From contig NZ_JAAOMP010000174.1 of assembly GCF_018853815.1 (NCBI RefSeq), forward strand, positions 1 to 52,456: 52,456 bases of DNA. The letters are read 5' to 3'. Made by a program: the position numbers and the translations under genes. The DNA comes from Acidithiobacillus sulfurivorans (GTDB lineage Bacteria > Pseudomonadota > Gammaproteobacteria > Acidithiobacillales > Acidithiobacillaceae). Positions 37,546-46,578 of this stretch are shown here, piece by piece (within the stretch, counting starts at the first letter, position 1; the number at the start of each line of letters is the position of its first letter). The notes beneath the pieces are model-generated. The model was not told where the DNA came from. It saw nothing but the letters and a program-made list of their open reading frames with translations, and ran no database searches.

Positions 37546-38604
37546 TCAGAAATTATAAGGGATAGTAGCCGTAAGCTGAAAACTCGGCGCACTGCTTGTC
37601 ATTCCCGCACCAAGATTCATAATCACTGAAGTTTTCGAGTTAAAGGCATAAGTCATTCCAACATTGGCAATGGCAACATTAGCGCCACTTCCAACCAGTG
37701 TCGTCCATGGGCCACCTGGAGTCCTGATTTGCGTATCGGACTGGATACGATCTGCAAATGAAGTGCTCAGACTGAGTCGATCGTTCAAGGCAAAAGCCAC
37801 TCCCAGGCTGTATTGAAATGCATTACCTAATGCCACTTCGCCGGGCTGGACCTGATCCATTGTGGTACTGATATCAGGAAAATTTTTATTAAAATTATAA
37901 TAATAGCTAATACTTCCAAAAAAAATCGCCGGATCCGAGGTCGCTACAAAAGAGAGTCCGGGATTCAAGGTCCAGACGCCATTACCAGTAGGCAGATTAG
38001 TAGGGACGATGAGATTTGAGTTGCCGGAGTCGGGTTGGTAGACCTTTATTCCATAGGGATTTATGCCAGTGGGCGCAGTAAGTAGAAGACTAGCTGTCAA
38101 ACTGGGTAAATTTTTACTTTCCTTGAAAATCTGGTAGTAACCGCCAAAGCTAATATCTCCAAGACGGGGGCCACCCGAGGAAACCGTCGCTTGGCTGTAG
38201 CTTTTGGACGCATCTTGTGCACCGCCAATCTGGTAAACACTCTGGCGATAGACAATTGGCACGTTCAGCACCAACTGCAAACGATTGGATATAGGATAGT
38301 AGGCTGATTCAGTAAATGTATAAATACTTGAATTGACTTTCGAAATATTTATATTTCCCAGAAATATGGCGCCCAGGGCAAGAAAACCGTTGAGATTCAG
38401 CGTGTTTTGATCTGAGTAGGCATAGGAAACACTGGATTGCAGTGTTAATTGCGGATAAAAGAAATCTGAATTTTGTTGCAGAATCGCTTTTTTGCTGGCG
38501 GACTCTGGTGGGGCTTTCAGAGTTTGGTCAGCCGCGCTAGCTTCTATAGAGGTCAATCCACTCAACACTGTTAGAGCAAGGCCAAGAACCAATCGATTCC
38601 GCAT
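37546..38604 (-). CDS. Outer-membrane beta-barrel protein (FapF-like secretion pore candidate)
   Basis: This 352-aa protein has a signal peptide (MRNRLVLGLALTVLSGLTSI, cleavage near ASA). A short linker and alternating beta-strand segments follow (SNRLQLVLNVPIVYRQSVYQ, LSFVATSDPAIFFGSISYYYN). It ends in a terminal Phe (TATIPYNF), typical of BAM-assembled barrels. It belongs to the metal-degradation/transporter-type barrel group that includes FapF. Being next to the C39 and amyloid genes suggests it exports the fibre subunits. It is on the opposite strand, unlike in the classic fap operon. Confidence 0.7.
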   Translation of the reverse strand: MRNRLVLGLALTVLSGLTSIEASAADQTLKAPPESASKKAILQQNSDFFYPQLTLQSSVSYAYSDQNTLNLNGFLALGAIFLGNINISKVNSSIYTFTESAYYPISNRLQLVLNVPIVYRQSVYQIGGAQDASKSYSQATVSSGGPRLGDISFGGYYQIFKESKNLPSLTASLLLTAPTGINPYGIKVYQPDSGNSNLIVPTNLPTGNGVWTLNPGLSFVATSDPAIFFGSISYYYNFNKNFPDISTTMDQVQPGEVALGNAFQYSLGVAFALNDRLSLSTSFADRIQSDTQIRTPGGPWTTLVGSGANVAIANVGMTYAFNSKTSVIMNLGAGMTSSAPSFQLTATIPYNF

Positions 38605-38827
38605 ACTTAAGATACTCCTAATATTTCTATTTCACGAGCCACACATCTGATGTAGTACATTTTATGCCAAATTATTCTTCGGCAAAATCATAACCCAAAT
38701 AGAATTTTTTGGATACCCAGAGAAACAATATCAGGCAACCCGTTTCCTGTGCCCACCTCTAATACATTATTGATACCCCAAAAGCACAAAAACAAGCTGT
38801 TGTACCGTGGATGAAACACTCAAAATA

Positions 38828-38842
38828 AATTTGTAACAAATT
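38828..38842. promoter_or_regulatory. Candidate enhancer palindrome upstream of the glycosyltransferase promoter
   Basis: AATTTGTAACAAATT is a perfect 15-base palindrome about 130 bases upstream of the -24 element. It shares ATTTGTAAC with the reverse complement of 33096-33104. The rest of the 38605-38956 gap is AT-rich with no gene; a weak minus-strand sigma-54-like site (GG-N10-GC) lies at 38682-38695 for the outer-membrane gene. Confidence 0.4.
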
Positions 38843-38957
38843 GAAAAATAAGAACTAATAGCTAAAATTCAATCATTATTGTATTATTTTAGGTATTTTT
38901 TTTAGGGCAGACGACACAATAAAATCGTATATCATTGAAAAAACAATAAATTTATAT

Positions 38958-38973
38958 TGGCATATTATTTGCT
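38958..38973 (+). promoter_or_regulatory. Sigma-54 promoter of the glycosyltransferase operon
   Basis: TGGCATATTATTTGCT has GG (38959-38960) and GC (38971-38972) at the required 10-base spacing and TTGC at -12. Start predicted near 38984, very close to the ATG at 38997, so the leader would be short. Confidence 0.68.
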
Positions 38974-38996
38974 TAATAAATTTTATACAAAACAAA

Positions 38997-40445
38997 ATGG
39001 CTGGAATGAACATGCTAGAGACAAGAACCGAGAAAGATTCAAATGAAAATGTGGCTACCGCTTATCATCCACAAAAGGATATAACATTTGCTAATCACAA
39101 CGTGGCAACCGACCAAAGTTTAAAAGTAACAAATAAAACTGATAAGAAAATTTATATTCCTGTTTACAGCAAATTCCTCATTGCACAACTCGGTGCCATT
39201 CTATGGGTTTTATTCAGCATCTGGATCGCCCTACCCTGGATAGATAGTCTCGCTGATTTATTTGGATGGGTGCTGACCATATTCGCGATTGGTGGCATGG
39301 CTATCGTGCCAGGCTATATTTCTGGTATTATCATCTTCAGCGTTTTACTGGATCGAAGACCTCCAATTAATACACCGAGCGATCTTCCGCCAGTGAGCAT
39401 TTTAATTGCTGCTTACAACGAAGAAAATGCTATTGAAGACACTCTAAAGTCTATTCTTACTCAGCTTTATTCCGGATTCATCGAAATCATTGTTATTGAT
39501 GATGGATCTACCGATAAGACGATAGATGTTGTCGAGAAAATTACTGACCCAAGAATAAAGCTCATCAAACAAGAGAAAAATCAAGGGAAGGCCAGCGCAC
39601 TCAATGCCGGCTTGGCCATAGCGTCGCATGACATCATCATCACCGTAGATGCCGATACCTTTCTGTACAAAGATGCCTTAAAATATATTGTGGGTCGCTA
39701 CCTTGGAGATCCAGAGGGTACTGCTGCAGTTGCTGGCGCCATTGCAGTACGCAATTCAAGAAAATCATGGGTTACCAGAGTGCAGGAATGGGATTATTTC
39801 CATGGCATTGCGGTAGTCAAAAGAGTTCAAAGTCTTTATCAGGGCACTCTGGTTGCGCAGGGTGCATTCTCCTTGTACCAGCGTGACCTGGTCAAGGAAA
39901 TGGGCGGATGGACTCCTTGTGTCGGGGAAGATATTGTCCTTTCCTGGGGATTACTAAAGCAAGGTTACCGGATTGGTTATGCCGAAAATGCCATTGTATT
40001 TACCAATGTGCCTGAAACCTATAAACAGCTTTTCCAGCAACGTCGGCGCTGGGCGCGCGGCATGTTTGAAGCAATCCGGGCTCATCCTGGTATTTTTTTA
40101 AAAAGACGAATAACCCTGCAGTTTGTTTTTATGAATATGTTATTTCCATGGCTTGATATTAGTTATCTTTTGTTTTTCATTCCAGGACTTATTGCTGCCT
40201 GCTTTGGATTTTTCCTGCTTGCCGGGCCAATAACCCTCTTGTTATTACCTTTGGCAGCACTGAATAACGTCGTAATCTTCTCGGTACAGAGCACCATGTT
40301 TAAAGAACGCGGAATACACATTCGCAAAAATCTTCGCGGCATGTTTCTCTATGTGTTTCTTTCGCAATTACTTATGTCTCCGGCCTCTCTTGCCGGATAT
40401 GGTTCAGAATTGCTAAGCCTGAGAAAGAAATGGGGTACCAAGTGA
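38997..40445 (+). CDS. Family 2 glycosyltransferase, PgaC/IcaA-like polysaccharide synthase
   Basis: This 482-aa processive GT2 enzyme has two N-terminal membrane segments and a cytoplasmic catalytic domain: VSILIAAYNEENAIEDTLKS, VIDDGSTDKT, the DxD-type VDADTF, catalytic-base GEDIVLSW and Q-x-x-RW motif QQRRRWARG. C-terminal membrane segments follow. The layout is that of PgaC/IcaA poly-N-acetylglucosamine synthases or hyaluronan synthase-like enzymes. The sugar used cannot be told. No PgaB deacetylase is nearby. The next gene overlaps by 4 bases. Confidence 0.83.
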   Translation: MAGMNMLETRTEKDSNENVATAYHPQKDITFANHNVATDQSLKVTNKTDKKIYIPVYSKFLIAQLGAILWVLFSIWIALPWIDSLADLFGWVLTIFAIGGMAIVPGYISGIIIFSVLLDRRPPINTPSDLPPVSILIAAYNEENAIEDTLKSILTQLYSGFIEIIVIDDGSTDKTIDVVEKITDPRIKLIKQEKNQGKASALNAGLAIASHDIIITVDADTFLYKDALKYIVGRYLGDPEGTAAVAGAIAVRNSRKSWVTRVQEWDYFHGIAVVKRVQSLYQGTLVAQGAFSLYQRDLVKEMGGWTPCVGEDIVLSWGLLKQGYRIGYAENAIVFTNVPETYKQLFQQRRRWARGMFEAIRAHPGIFLKRRITLQFVFMNMLFPWLDISYLLFFIPGLIAACFGFFLLAGPITLLLLPLAALNNVVIFSVQSTMFKERGIHIRKNLRGMFLYVFLSQLLMSPASLAGYGSELLSLRKKWGTK

Positions 40446-41983
40446 AAAAAAACCCTATCCAAATCGTGGCAGTCATTGCTGGGCTGATCTTTTTTTGTGG
40501 TACCACTGTTGCGGTCGCCGACCCGGGACATGAAATCCGACTGGGGCGTCAGGCTTTGACCCAAGAACATCCTGATTTGGCTCTATCTTATTTTCGTAAA
40601 GCCAGAAATGAAATCAATCGCCACCCCGAAAAATACCATGATGATCAGCTTGCCGCCCTTTCTGGTCTTGGTTATGCCGCACTCTGGGTTGGTAATTCTC
40701 ACGAAGCAGAAAATGCCTATTCCAAGGGCATCACCATCGCCCATAGTCCTGAAGATCAGAAAACCATGCGCGTGGGTTTGGCCAGGGCACTCATCAATTT
40801 GGGGCGCCCCAGAGAAGCTTATGACATTTTAAAACCGGTTCGCAGCATGGGTACGGACCCGCAATTACAATCTGCTATTGCCAGCGCTTTACTGAGTTGG
40901 GATACCATTGCCCGGAAACATCTGGACCTGGCCGCACCCCATGGCGTTTATCCTGGACCCCAATGGCAAGCGCAACTTTTCAGGCAAACTTCGGATTTTG
41001 TATACTATCCTTTGCATGATCGTATTAACGTGGGCTATCAGTACAGCAGTGATAGCGACCATAACATCAATCAAATATACCAGGCCGGGGTTACCATTCC
41101 CGGCGTCGGCCTCGGTGACAACCGCCTCAGCCCCACCATGTGGTATGGAGGCTTCCGCCAAACACAAATAAACGACAACAATGGTTCGAGTGGCGTTAGC
41201 AATGGCCAGATTGGCATTTCGACCGTGGAAGGTGGCTGGTCTGCGCCAATCAATACCAACTGGAATTACAGCATACTTGGCGGAGTCAGCACCGCGCGAA
41301 ACTGGACTTTTGGAAGACTGGACGGGCAGCTGAATTACCAACCCAGCGATTCCTGGGGCCTCAACCTCAGCTTTGATCAACAACCGATTCGTACGGTTGC
41401 TGCCGTGGAAAACAAAATTCTCGTCAATACCGTCAGTTTGGGAGGCTTCGGACGCCTCAGAAATATTGGTACTGTGGGTGCCGCTTATTTTCACCAGGCT
41501 TTTAGTGATGGCAACCAGCGTGACGGAGTAGTCGTTCGTGTCACCCCTGAGTTTTATAGTTTTAGCAGTCTGCCCATCAGTCTTGGTGTTCAGGGATATT
41601 TCAGGGCTTATGCCAGCGGAACGCCATTGCAACTCCCACTCTATCAGGCCAACGGAGAACCAGTCGTTAACACACTCGGAAAGCAAATATATGCATCCGC
41701 ATATTTCAGCCCCCATTACTACAGGGAAGCCCTAGGTTATATTATCTACGTGCAGAAATTCTCTCCTTACACGGTGATGCGCCTGTACGCCGGATATGGA
41801 GACCAGACCATAGACGGTGTCACCACGCCCATAGCCGACTTTTACGGCACTATTACCGGCATTGTTTCGACGCATTTACAGTTCAGCCTTACCGGTGGGT
41901 ATTCTCAGATAGCCAGTGCTTACGGTGGAGGTTCCGGTTACCATCGGAGTTACGTGGGCGCCAATCTAACGATACCGTTTTAA
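40442..41983 (+). CDS. Outer-membrane TPR/beta-barrel polysaccharide export protein
   Basis: This ~513-aa protein has a signal peptide (MKKNPIQIVAVIAGLIFF...). Residues ~30-150 carry TPR-like helices (LALSYFRKARNEINRH, GYAALWVGNSHEAENAYSKG). A beta-barrel from ~170 to the C-terminal Phe resembles the BcsC/PgaA outer-membrane domain (LNLSFDQQPIRT). It should form the export pore for the glycan made by the upstream synthase. I favour the GTG at 40442, overlapping the synthase stop; ATG 40430 is the alternative. Confidence 0.78.
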   Translation: MKKNPIQIVAVIAGLIFFCGTTVAVADPGHEIRLGRQALTQEHPDLALSYFRKARNEINRHPEKYHDDQLAALSGLGYAALWVGNSHEAENAYSKGITIAHSPEDQKTMRVGLARALINLGRPREAYDILKPVRSMGTDPQLQSAIASALLSWDTIARKHLDLAAPHGVYPGPQWQAQLFRQTSDFVYYPLHDRINVGYQYSSDSDHNINQIYQAGVTIPGVGLGDNRLSPTMWYGGFRQTQINDNNGSSGVSNGQIGISTVEGGWSAPINTNWNYSILGGVSTARNWTFGRLDGQLNYQPSDSWGLNLSFDQQPIRTVAAVENKILVNTVSLGGFGRLRNIGTVGAAYFHQAFSDGNQRDGVVVRVTPEFYSFSSLPISLGVQGYFRAYASGTPLQLPLYQANGEPVVNTLGKQIYASAYFSPHYYREALGYIIYVQKFSPYTVMRLYAGYGDQTIDGVTTPIADFYGTITGIVSTHLQFSLTGGYSQIASAYGGGSGYHRSYVGANLTIPF

Positions 41984-42101
41984 GCGCAATGCTGATTAGT
42001 GCGCTAGAACAGGGTGAATAGCACTGTTGCTAAGCCTCCAAAAATTCGTCAAATTGAGGGCGCAGTCCATCCCCATAAAATTTGCTTACTTGGAGCCGAG
42101 A

Positions 42102-42977
42102 ATGAACAGCATGCCCCAGCTTGTGCCAAATCCGATTGCTCAAGGCGATCCGCAATACCGGCAACTGCGCACGCACTACGACAGCGTTTATCAGACCATC
42201 TGGTATTACCTGAATGGCCAGCCCCGTCCCTGCTTTACACCCGCCCTGTTGACAGAACTTCAGCACTTTTACACGCAGCTTCGCAGCGAGCTGACGGCAC
42301 CAGAAAGCCGCGAGATTCGCTTTCTGGTAGGTTGTTCCGATGTCCCTGGGGTGTTCAATCTGGGCGGCGACCTGCATTTGTTTCGACACCTGATCGCTCA
42401 ACAAGATCGCGCCGGTTTGCTGCACTATGGTGTGTCCTGCATTGAGGCGCTGTACGTCAACATCACCCATCTCGATGCAGATTTGACGACTATTTCCCTG
42501 GTACAGGGGGACGCCCTGGGTGGTGGCTTTGAAAAAGCTTTGTCCAGTAACGTACTCATTGCCGAACGCAGCGCCAAAATGGGAATGCCCGAAATACTGT
42601 TCAACCTGTTTCCCGGCATGGGGGCTTATAGTTTGTTGCTGCGTAAAATTGGCATGGTTGCCACAGAAAAAATGATTTTGAGCGGACGCATTTACCAGGC
42701 TGAAGAACTGCATGACATGGGTGTAGTCGATATTCTGGCGGAAGACGGGGAAGGAGAGCGTACCGTTTACGCCTATATCAAAAAACATCTGCAGGCAGCG
42801 AATGGCTATGCCGCATTACGACGGGTGCGTGACCTCTGCGCGCCCATTACCTACGAAGAATTGTATGCGACGGTCGAAATCTGGGTGGATGCGGCCTTGC
42901 GTCTGACCAACAAGGACTTGCGGATGATGGACAGGCTGATCGCCAGACAGTCGGCCCGACATGCCGAAACAGTCTGA
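42102..42977 (+). CDS. rpfF: DSF synthase, RpfF-like crotonase
   Basis: This 291-aa enoyl-CoA hydratase-superfamily protein has the RpfF pattern. Such enzymes make cis-2-unsaturated fatty acid (DSF) signals by dehydrating and hydrolysing 3-hydroxyacyl-ACP. The two catalytic glutamates are Glu144 (GGGFEKAL) and Glu164 (GMPEILFNLFPGMGA), 20 residues apart as in Xanthomonas RpfF. GGDLHLFRHLI is also conserved. Start at ATG 42102 with TGGAG upstream. It is convergent with an rpfC-like kinase gene, supporting the identity. Confidence 0.85.
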   Translation: MNSMPQLVPNPIAQGDPQYRQLRTHYDSVYQTIWYYLNGQPRPCFTPALLTELQHFYTQLRSELTAPESREIRFLVGCSDVPGVFNLGGDLHLFRHLIAQQDRAGLLHYGVSCIEALYVNITHLDADLTTISLVQGDALGGGFEKALSSNVLIAERSAKMGMPEILFNLFPGMGAYSLLLRKIGMVATEKMILSGRIYQAEELHDMGVVDILAEDGEGERTVYAYIKKHLQAANGYAALRRVRDLCAPITYEELYATVEIWVDAALRLTNKDLRMMDRLIARQSARHAETV

Positions 42978-42994
42978 ATCAGGCCGGTACAGGA

Positions 42995-45511
42995 TCATCG
43001 TGTCTGGCGCTGGCCGTCGAGATAGGCGGTGAGTGCCCGGCAGGTTTTCTGGAAATTTTGCTGTAGGGCTGCCGTAATATTCAGGATTTCAGCACCGCTC
43101 ATTGCATAGGGTTTCAATGCCTCCGCCTGTAAGCAGTTTTCCAGCAGGGCGTGGGCGCCCATTTGCATGCTGCTGCCTTTCAAGGCATGAATGGCATCCT
43201 GGTAGCCAGGGTAGTCTCCCTGCTGCAGGGCTGCCTGTATGACCCGCAGCAACTGCTCACCATCCTGGGCAAAATCGCGCAGGATCTCCGCCAGAAATTC
43301 CGGCCCGCCCAAATCCACAATCCCCTGCAATGCGGAATCATCGATCAAGGCCCCGGAACGGGTAGCGGCTGCCGAAGCCGTGGTGCCCGCCGGAGCTTTT
43401 GCGGAAGCCGCCTGGGGTTGGCACAATTGGGCAATCTGGTCCAAAAGATTACGGGCATCCACCGGCTTGGTGAGGTAAGCACTGGCCCCGGCTTCCAGAC
43501 AAGCCTGCATGGATTCGGGCGTGGCATCGGCGGTGAGCATGATGACCGGAACCGGATGCGCTGTTTCCATCATCTGATAGGCTTTCAGGACATCCAGTCC
43601 GCCCTTGCCGGGCATGTTGCGGTCCAGAATCAACACATCCAGATGAAAGCTGCTTTCCGCCAGAATATCCAGCGTTTCTTCGCTATCGCTGGAAACACGC
43701 ACCTGATGTCCGGCCTGTCGCAAAATCCCCTGCACCACTTTCTGATTGATGAGGTTGTCTTCGGCAACCAGTATGGACAGGCCTTTTTTGCCCTGGCTTT
43801 GCTGATAATGATCATGCAGAGAAACAATATTGTTGCCCATATTTTCCTGGGGTTTCTGCACGGCATGCACCAGGTTGAAAAGCATTTTTTTGTCAATGGG
43901 CGTCGTCAAGACCGCACTGAAGCCCATATCCTGAAAATAGCGATCAAAACGTAAGGAGGCATCGCTGACCAGCACCCAAGGCGTATGACCTATCAGTTGC
44001 TGGTCACGGGCGAGACGCGCAAAATGATCGACGGCCATATCCATCATTTGCTGATCCACAAAGACCTGTCCAAAGTTTTTGCCTCGGGTTCCGGCATTAC
44101 GCAGCAAATCCAGGGCACGATGGGAGCTGTCCGTTTGCGTGCTGGGAATATTCCAGGTTTTCAAGGCCTCCCCAAGGGCTTGTCCCAGCGCTGGATTGGC
44201 CAGAATCAGGACCGGCGTCTGTTTCGCCAGATGCACCACGGTTTCCTGTAGAGTTTCCGGTTTTTCAGCGGGTTGCAATGGTAATTCAAACCAGAACCGG
44301 CTGCCTTTGTTGGGGACACTTTCGACCCCTATCTGCCCGCCCATTTTTTCCACCAGTTCCTTGGCAATGGTGGTCCCCAGCCCCGTTCCTTCCGCATTGT
44401 TTTGTGTGGTGTTATGTACCTGGGTAAAGGCTTCAAAGAGGTGCTCCTGGGCCGCTTCACTCAGTCCACAACCCGTGTCAATCACCTCAAAACGCAAGCG
44501 AATTTCACGATGCGTCATGGGCAGGCTACGCACCCTGATTTCTATGCCACCCTGTTCCGTAAATTTAATGGCATTGCCGATCAGGTTATAGAGCACCTGC
44601 CGTAAACGCCGGGTGTCCCCGCGCAACAGATCAGGGGTGGACTCTTGGGAGTCCCAGATCACATACAAGCCTTTTTTCCGGGCCAATACCAACAGGGCCG
44701 AACAGGACTGGTCCAGCAAGACGCGCAGACTGAAATCTACGGGGTGTAACTGCAGCTTTCCGGCTTCTATTTTGGAAATATCCAGAATATTTTCGATAAG
44801 TTCCAACAGGGTCCGGGAAGAGTTCTGAATCAGCGCCGTTATTTCGGTTTGTTCTGCCGATAGTGGCGTTTCCCGAAGTAATTCACTCATGCCCATGACC
44901 CCATTTAAGGGGGTGCGCAATTCATGACTCATTTTGGCCAGAAACTGGGATTTGATGAGACTGGCCTTGCGCGCTTCTTCAATGGCCCCGTTTAAACGCG
45001 AAATGAGTTTGCTCATATATAAAAACAGGATACCGAAAATAATCAGGGTCGCCAAAAGGGCGTGACTGTTGCCAGCCCAAAGGTGGCGGGGGTCCAAAAT
45101 CGAAACCATACCGATCATGCTAATGAAAGTAGCAGCAACCGCATAGCGGGTACCAAAGCGAAAGCCGTTACCGATAATGACCCAGGGATAAATACCCAGC
45201 AGCGGTAATCCGGCAATACCCGCACTTGCCTGAATCAGATAGGTGGCTATACCGACATCCATGCACATTCCAACCACGCGACGCAAGATGGATTTTTGCG
45301 GCCAGACCCAAATGCTGGCCAGCAACAGCAAGGCCGCCGAAAAAAATACCAACGCGGTCTGGTTCATCCTCTGCAGGCTATCCTGTTGATTGAACCAGTT
45401 GGTGTAGGGATAGGTATAAATATAAGCGTATAAAGCTACCCCCATCAGCAAGCGGACACTGGCCTGCTCCTGTTCATTGCCAGGATTTAATCCTAAGGAT
45501 GGGCGGCGCAT
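42995..45511 (-). CDS. rpfC: RpfC-like hybrid sensor histidine kinase
   Basis: This 838-aa protein has about five hydrophobic segments in residues 15-170 (DSF-sensing region in RpfC). The His-kinase core has His196 (LAKMSHELRTPLNG) and ATP-binding GTGLGTTIAKELVEKMGG. A degenerate receiver-like segment (~450-560) follows, then a receiver with LVAEDNLINQK and LILDRNMPGKGG, and a C-terminal Hpt domain (DAIHALKGSSMQMG). It senses DSF and phosphorylates RpfG in known systems. ATG 45511 overlaps rpfG. It is longer than the usual RpfC because of the extra receiver-like part. Confidence 0.85.
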   Translation of the reverse strand: MRRPSLGLNPGNEQEQASVRLLMGVALYAYIYTYPYTNWFNQQDSLQRMNQTALVFFSAALLLLASIWVWPQKSILRRVVGMCMDVGIATYLIQASAGIAGLPLLGIYPWVIIGNGFRFGTRYAVAATFISMIGMVSILDPRHLWAGNSHALLATLIIFGILFLYMSKLISRLNGAIEEARKASLIKSQFLAKMSHELRTPLNGVMGMSELLRETPLSAEQTEITALIQNSSRTLLELIENILDISKIEAGKLQLHPVDFSLRVLLDQSCSALLVLARKKGLYVIWDSQESTPDLLRGDTRRLRQVLYNLIGNAIKFTEQGGIEIRVRSLPMTHREIRLRFEVIDTGCGLSEAAQEHLFEAFTQVHNTTQNNAEGTGLGTTIAKELVEKMGGQIGVESVPNKGSRFWFELPLQPAEKPETLQETVVHLAKQTPVLILANPALGQALGEALKTWNIPSTQTDSSHRALDLLRNAGTRGKNFGQVFVDQQMMDMAVDHFARLARDQQLIGHTPWVLVSDASLRFDRYFQDMGFSAVLTTPIDKKMLFNLVHAVQKPQENMGNNIVSLHDHYQQSQGKKGLSILVAEDNLINQKVVQGILRQAGHQVRVSSDSEETLDILAESSFHLDVLILDRNMPGKGGLDVLKAYQMMETAHPVPVIMLTADATPESMQACLEAGASAYLTKPVDARNLLDQIAQLCQPQAASAKAPAGTTASAAATRSGALIDDSALQGIVDLGGPEFLAEILRDFAQDGEQLLRVIQAALQQGDYPGYQDAIHALKGSSMQMGAHALLENCLQAEALKPYAMSGAEILNITAALQQNFQKTCRALTAYLDGQRQTR

Positions 45512-46578
45512 AAAAGCCTCTGAATATTCTGAATTTCCGCATATTGCTGAAAAAAGGCCTGCACACATTGGGGGTCAAAATGTTTACCCGACTGCTCCCG
45601 GAAATAAGCCTGTATTTCTTCAGCAGTCCAGGCCCGTTTGTAGGGGCGTTCGGAAGCCAGGGCATCAAACACATCGGCAATCGCAACAATGCGGGCCACC
45701 AGCGGAATCTCCTCGCCCTGCAATTGCCGGGGATAACCGCTGCCATCAAATTTTTCATGGTGCCCACCGGCAATGACGGCGCCCAGTTGGGTATAAGGCG
45801 AACGACTGGCGGCCAGAATGTCATGACCAATTTGCGCATGGGTTTTCATGATGTCGAACTCAGCCGCACTCAGCTTGCCCGGTTTCAACAAAATCGCGTC
45901 GGGAATGCCGATTTTGCCAATATCATGGAGCGGGGCGGCCATTTCAATCGCCTCACACTCATCCATCGGTAGCCGCAACGCCTCGGCAATGAGGCGGGCG
46001 TAGCGGGCCATGCGGGTAACATGGCATCCGGTTTCGTTATCCCGATATTCGCCGGCGCGGGCCAGGAGCAGGAGGGTTTCCTGTTCGCGCTGGCGGATTT
46101 CTGCGGTGGCTGCCGCCACTTGATTTTCCAGCCACTGCGACCGATCCCTGAGCAGTTTTTGCTGGGACCGCAAATGCAGCAGATTACGGCAGCGGGCCTG
46201 ACATTCCACTGCATCCAGTGGTCGGGTCAAAAAATCCGTGGCCCCGGCTTCCAGCGCCTGATAACGAATTTGCGTGTCCTGGATGACGGTAACAATCACC
46301 AGCGGCACATCACTGCAGCCCGGCATGCGCCGCACCTGGCGGGTAAACTCCAGACCATCCATATCCGGCATTTTATAATCCACCAGAATTAAATCGGGTG
46401 TTTGTTCCGGCAAGGAGGCAATGGCCTCCAGGGGGTTTGCAAAGCTGTCCACCTGCAGATGCGGGGAGAGCTCCTGAATGATTTTTTCGAGAATCTTGCG
46501 ACCGGTGGACTGGTCATCGACAATGACAATTCGGGTCTGCAGTGGGGTATCTTGCGTATCACGTCTATCCATTTTCAT
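45493..46578 (-). CDS. rpfG: RpfG-like HD-GYP cyclic di-GMP phosphodiesterase response regulator
   Basis: This 361-aa protein has an N-terminal receiver (IVIVDDQSTGRKIL, phospho-acceptor Asp67 in LILVDYKMPDMDG). A linker and HD-GYP domain follow, with His218-Asp219 in PLHDIGKIGIPD and GYP at 281-283 in HHEKFDGSGYP. It hydrolyses cyclic di-GMP when activated by RpfC. I chose the ATG at 46578, 8 bases after AGGAG, among three close ATGs. It overlaps the GGDEF gene upstream and rpfC downstream, so this is one operon. Confidence 0.9.
   Translation of the reverse strand: MKMDRRDTQDTPLQTRIVIVDDQSTGRKILEKIIQELSPHLQVDSFANPLEAIASLPEQTPDLILVDYKMPDMDGLEFTRQVRRMPGCSDVPLVIVTVIQDTQIRYQALEAGATDFLTRPLDAVECQARCRNLLHLRSQQKLLRDRSQWLENQVAAATAEIRQREQETLLLLARAGEYRDNETGCHVTRMARYARLIAEALRLPMDECEAIEMAAPLHDIGKIGIPDAILLKPGKLSAAEFDIMKTHAQIGHDILAASRSPYTQLGAVIAGGHHEKFDGSGYPRQLQGEEIPLVARIVAIADVFDALASERPYKRAWTAEEIQAYFREQSGKHFDPQCVQAFFQQYAEIQNIQRLLCAAHP

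Noticed and set aside
33230-38604. Curli (csg) system as an explanation for the fibre genes
   Set aside because: No CsgG, CsgE/F or curlin-type repeat was seen; C39 peptidase and barrel fit Fap better.
38997-41983. Cellulose synthase operon
   Set aside because: No PilZ domain, BcsB or BcsZ is present; the synthase is closer to PgaC/IcaA in layout.
41983-42005. Hairpin AGCGCA/TGCGCT after the barrel gene as terminator
   Set aside because: A 6-bp stem without a T-run; too weak to call.
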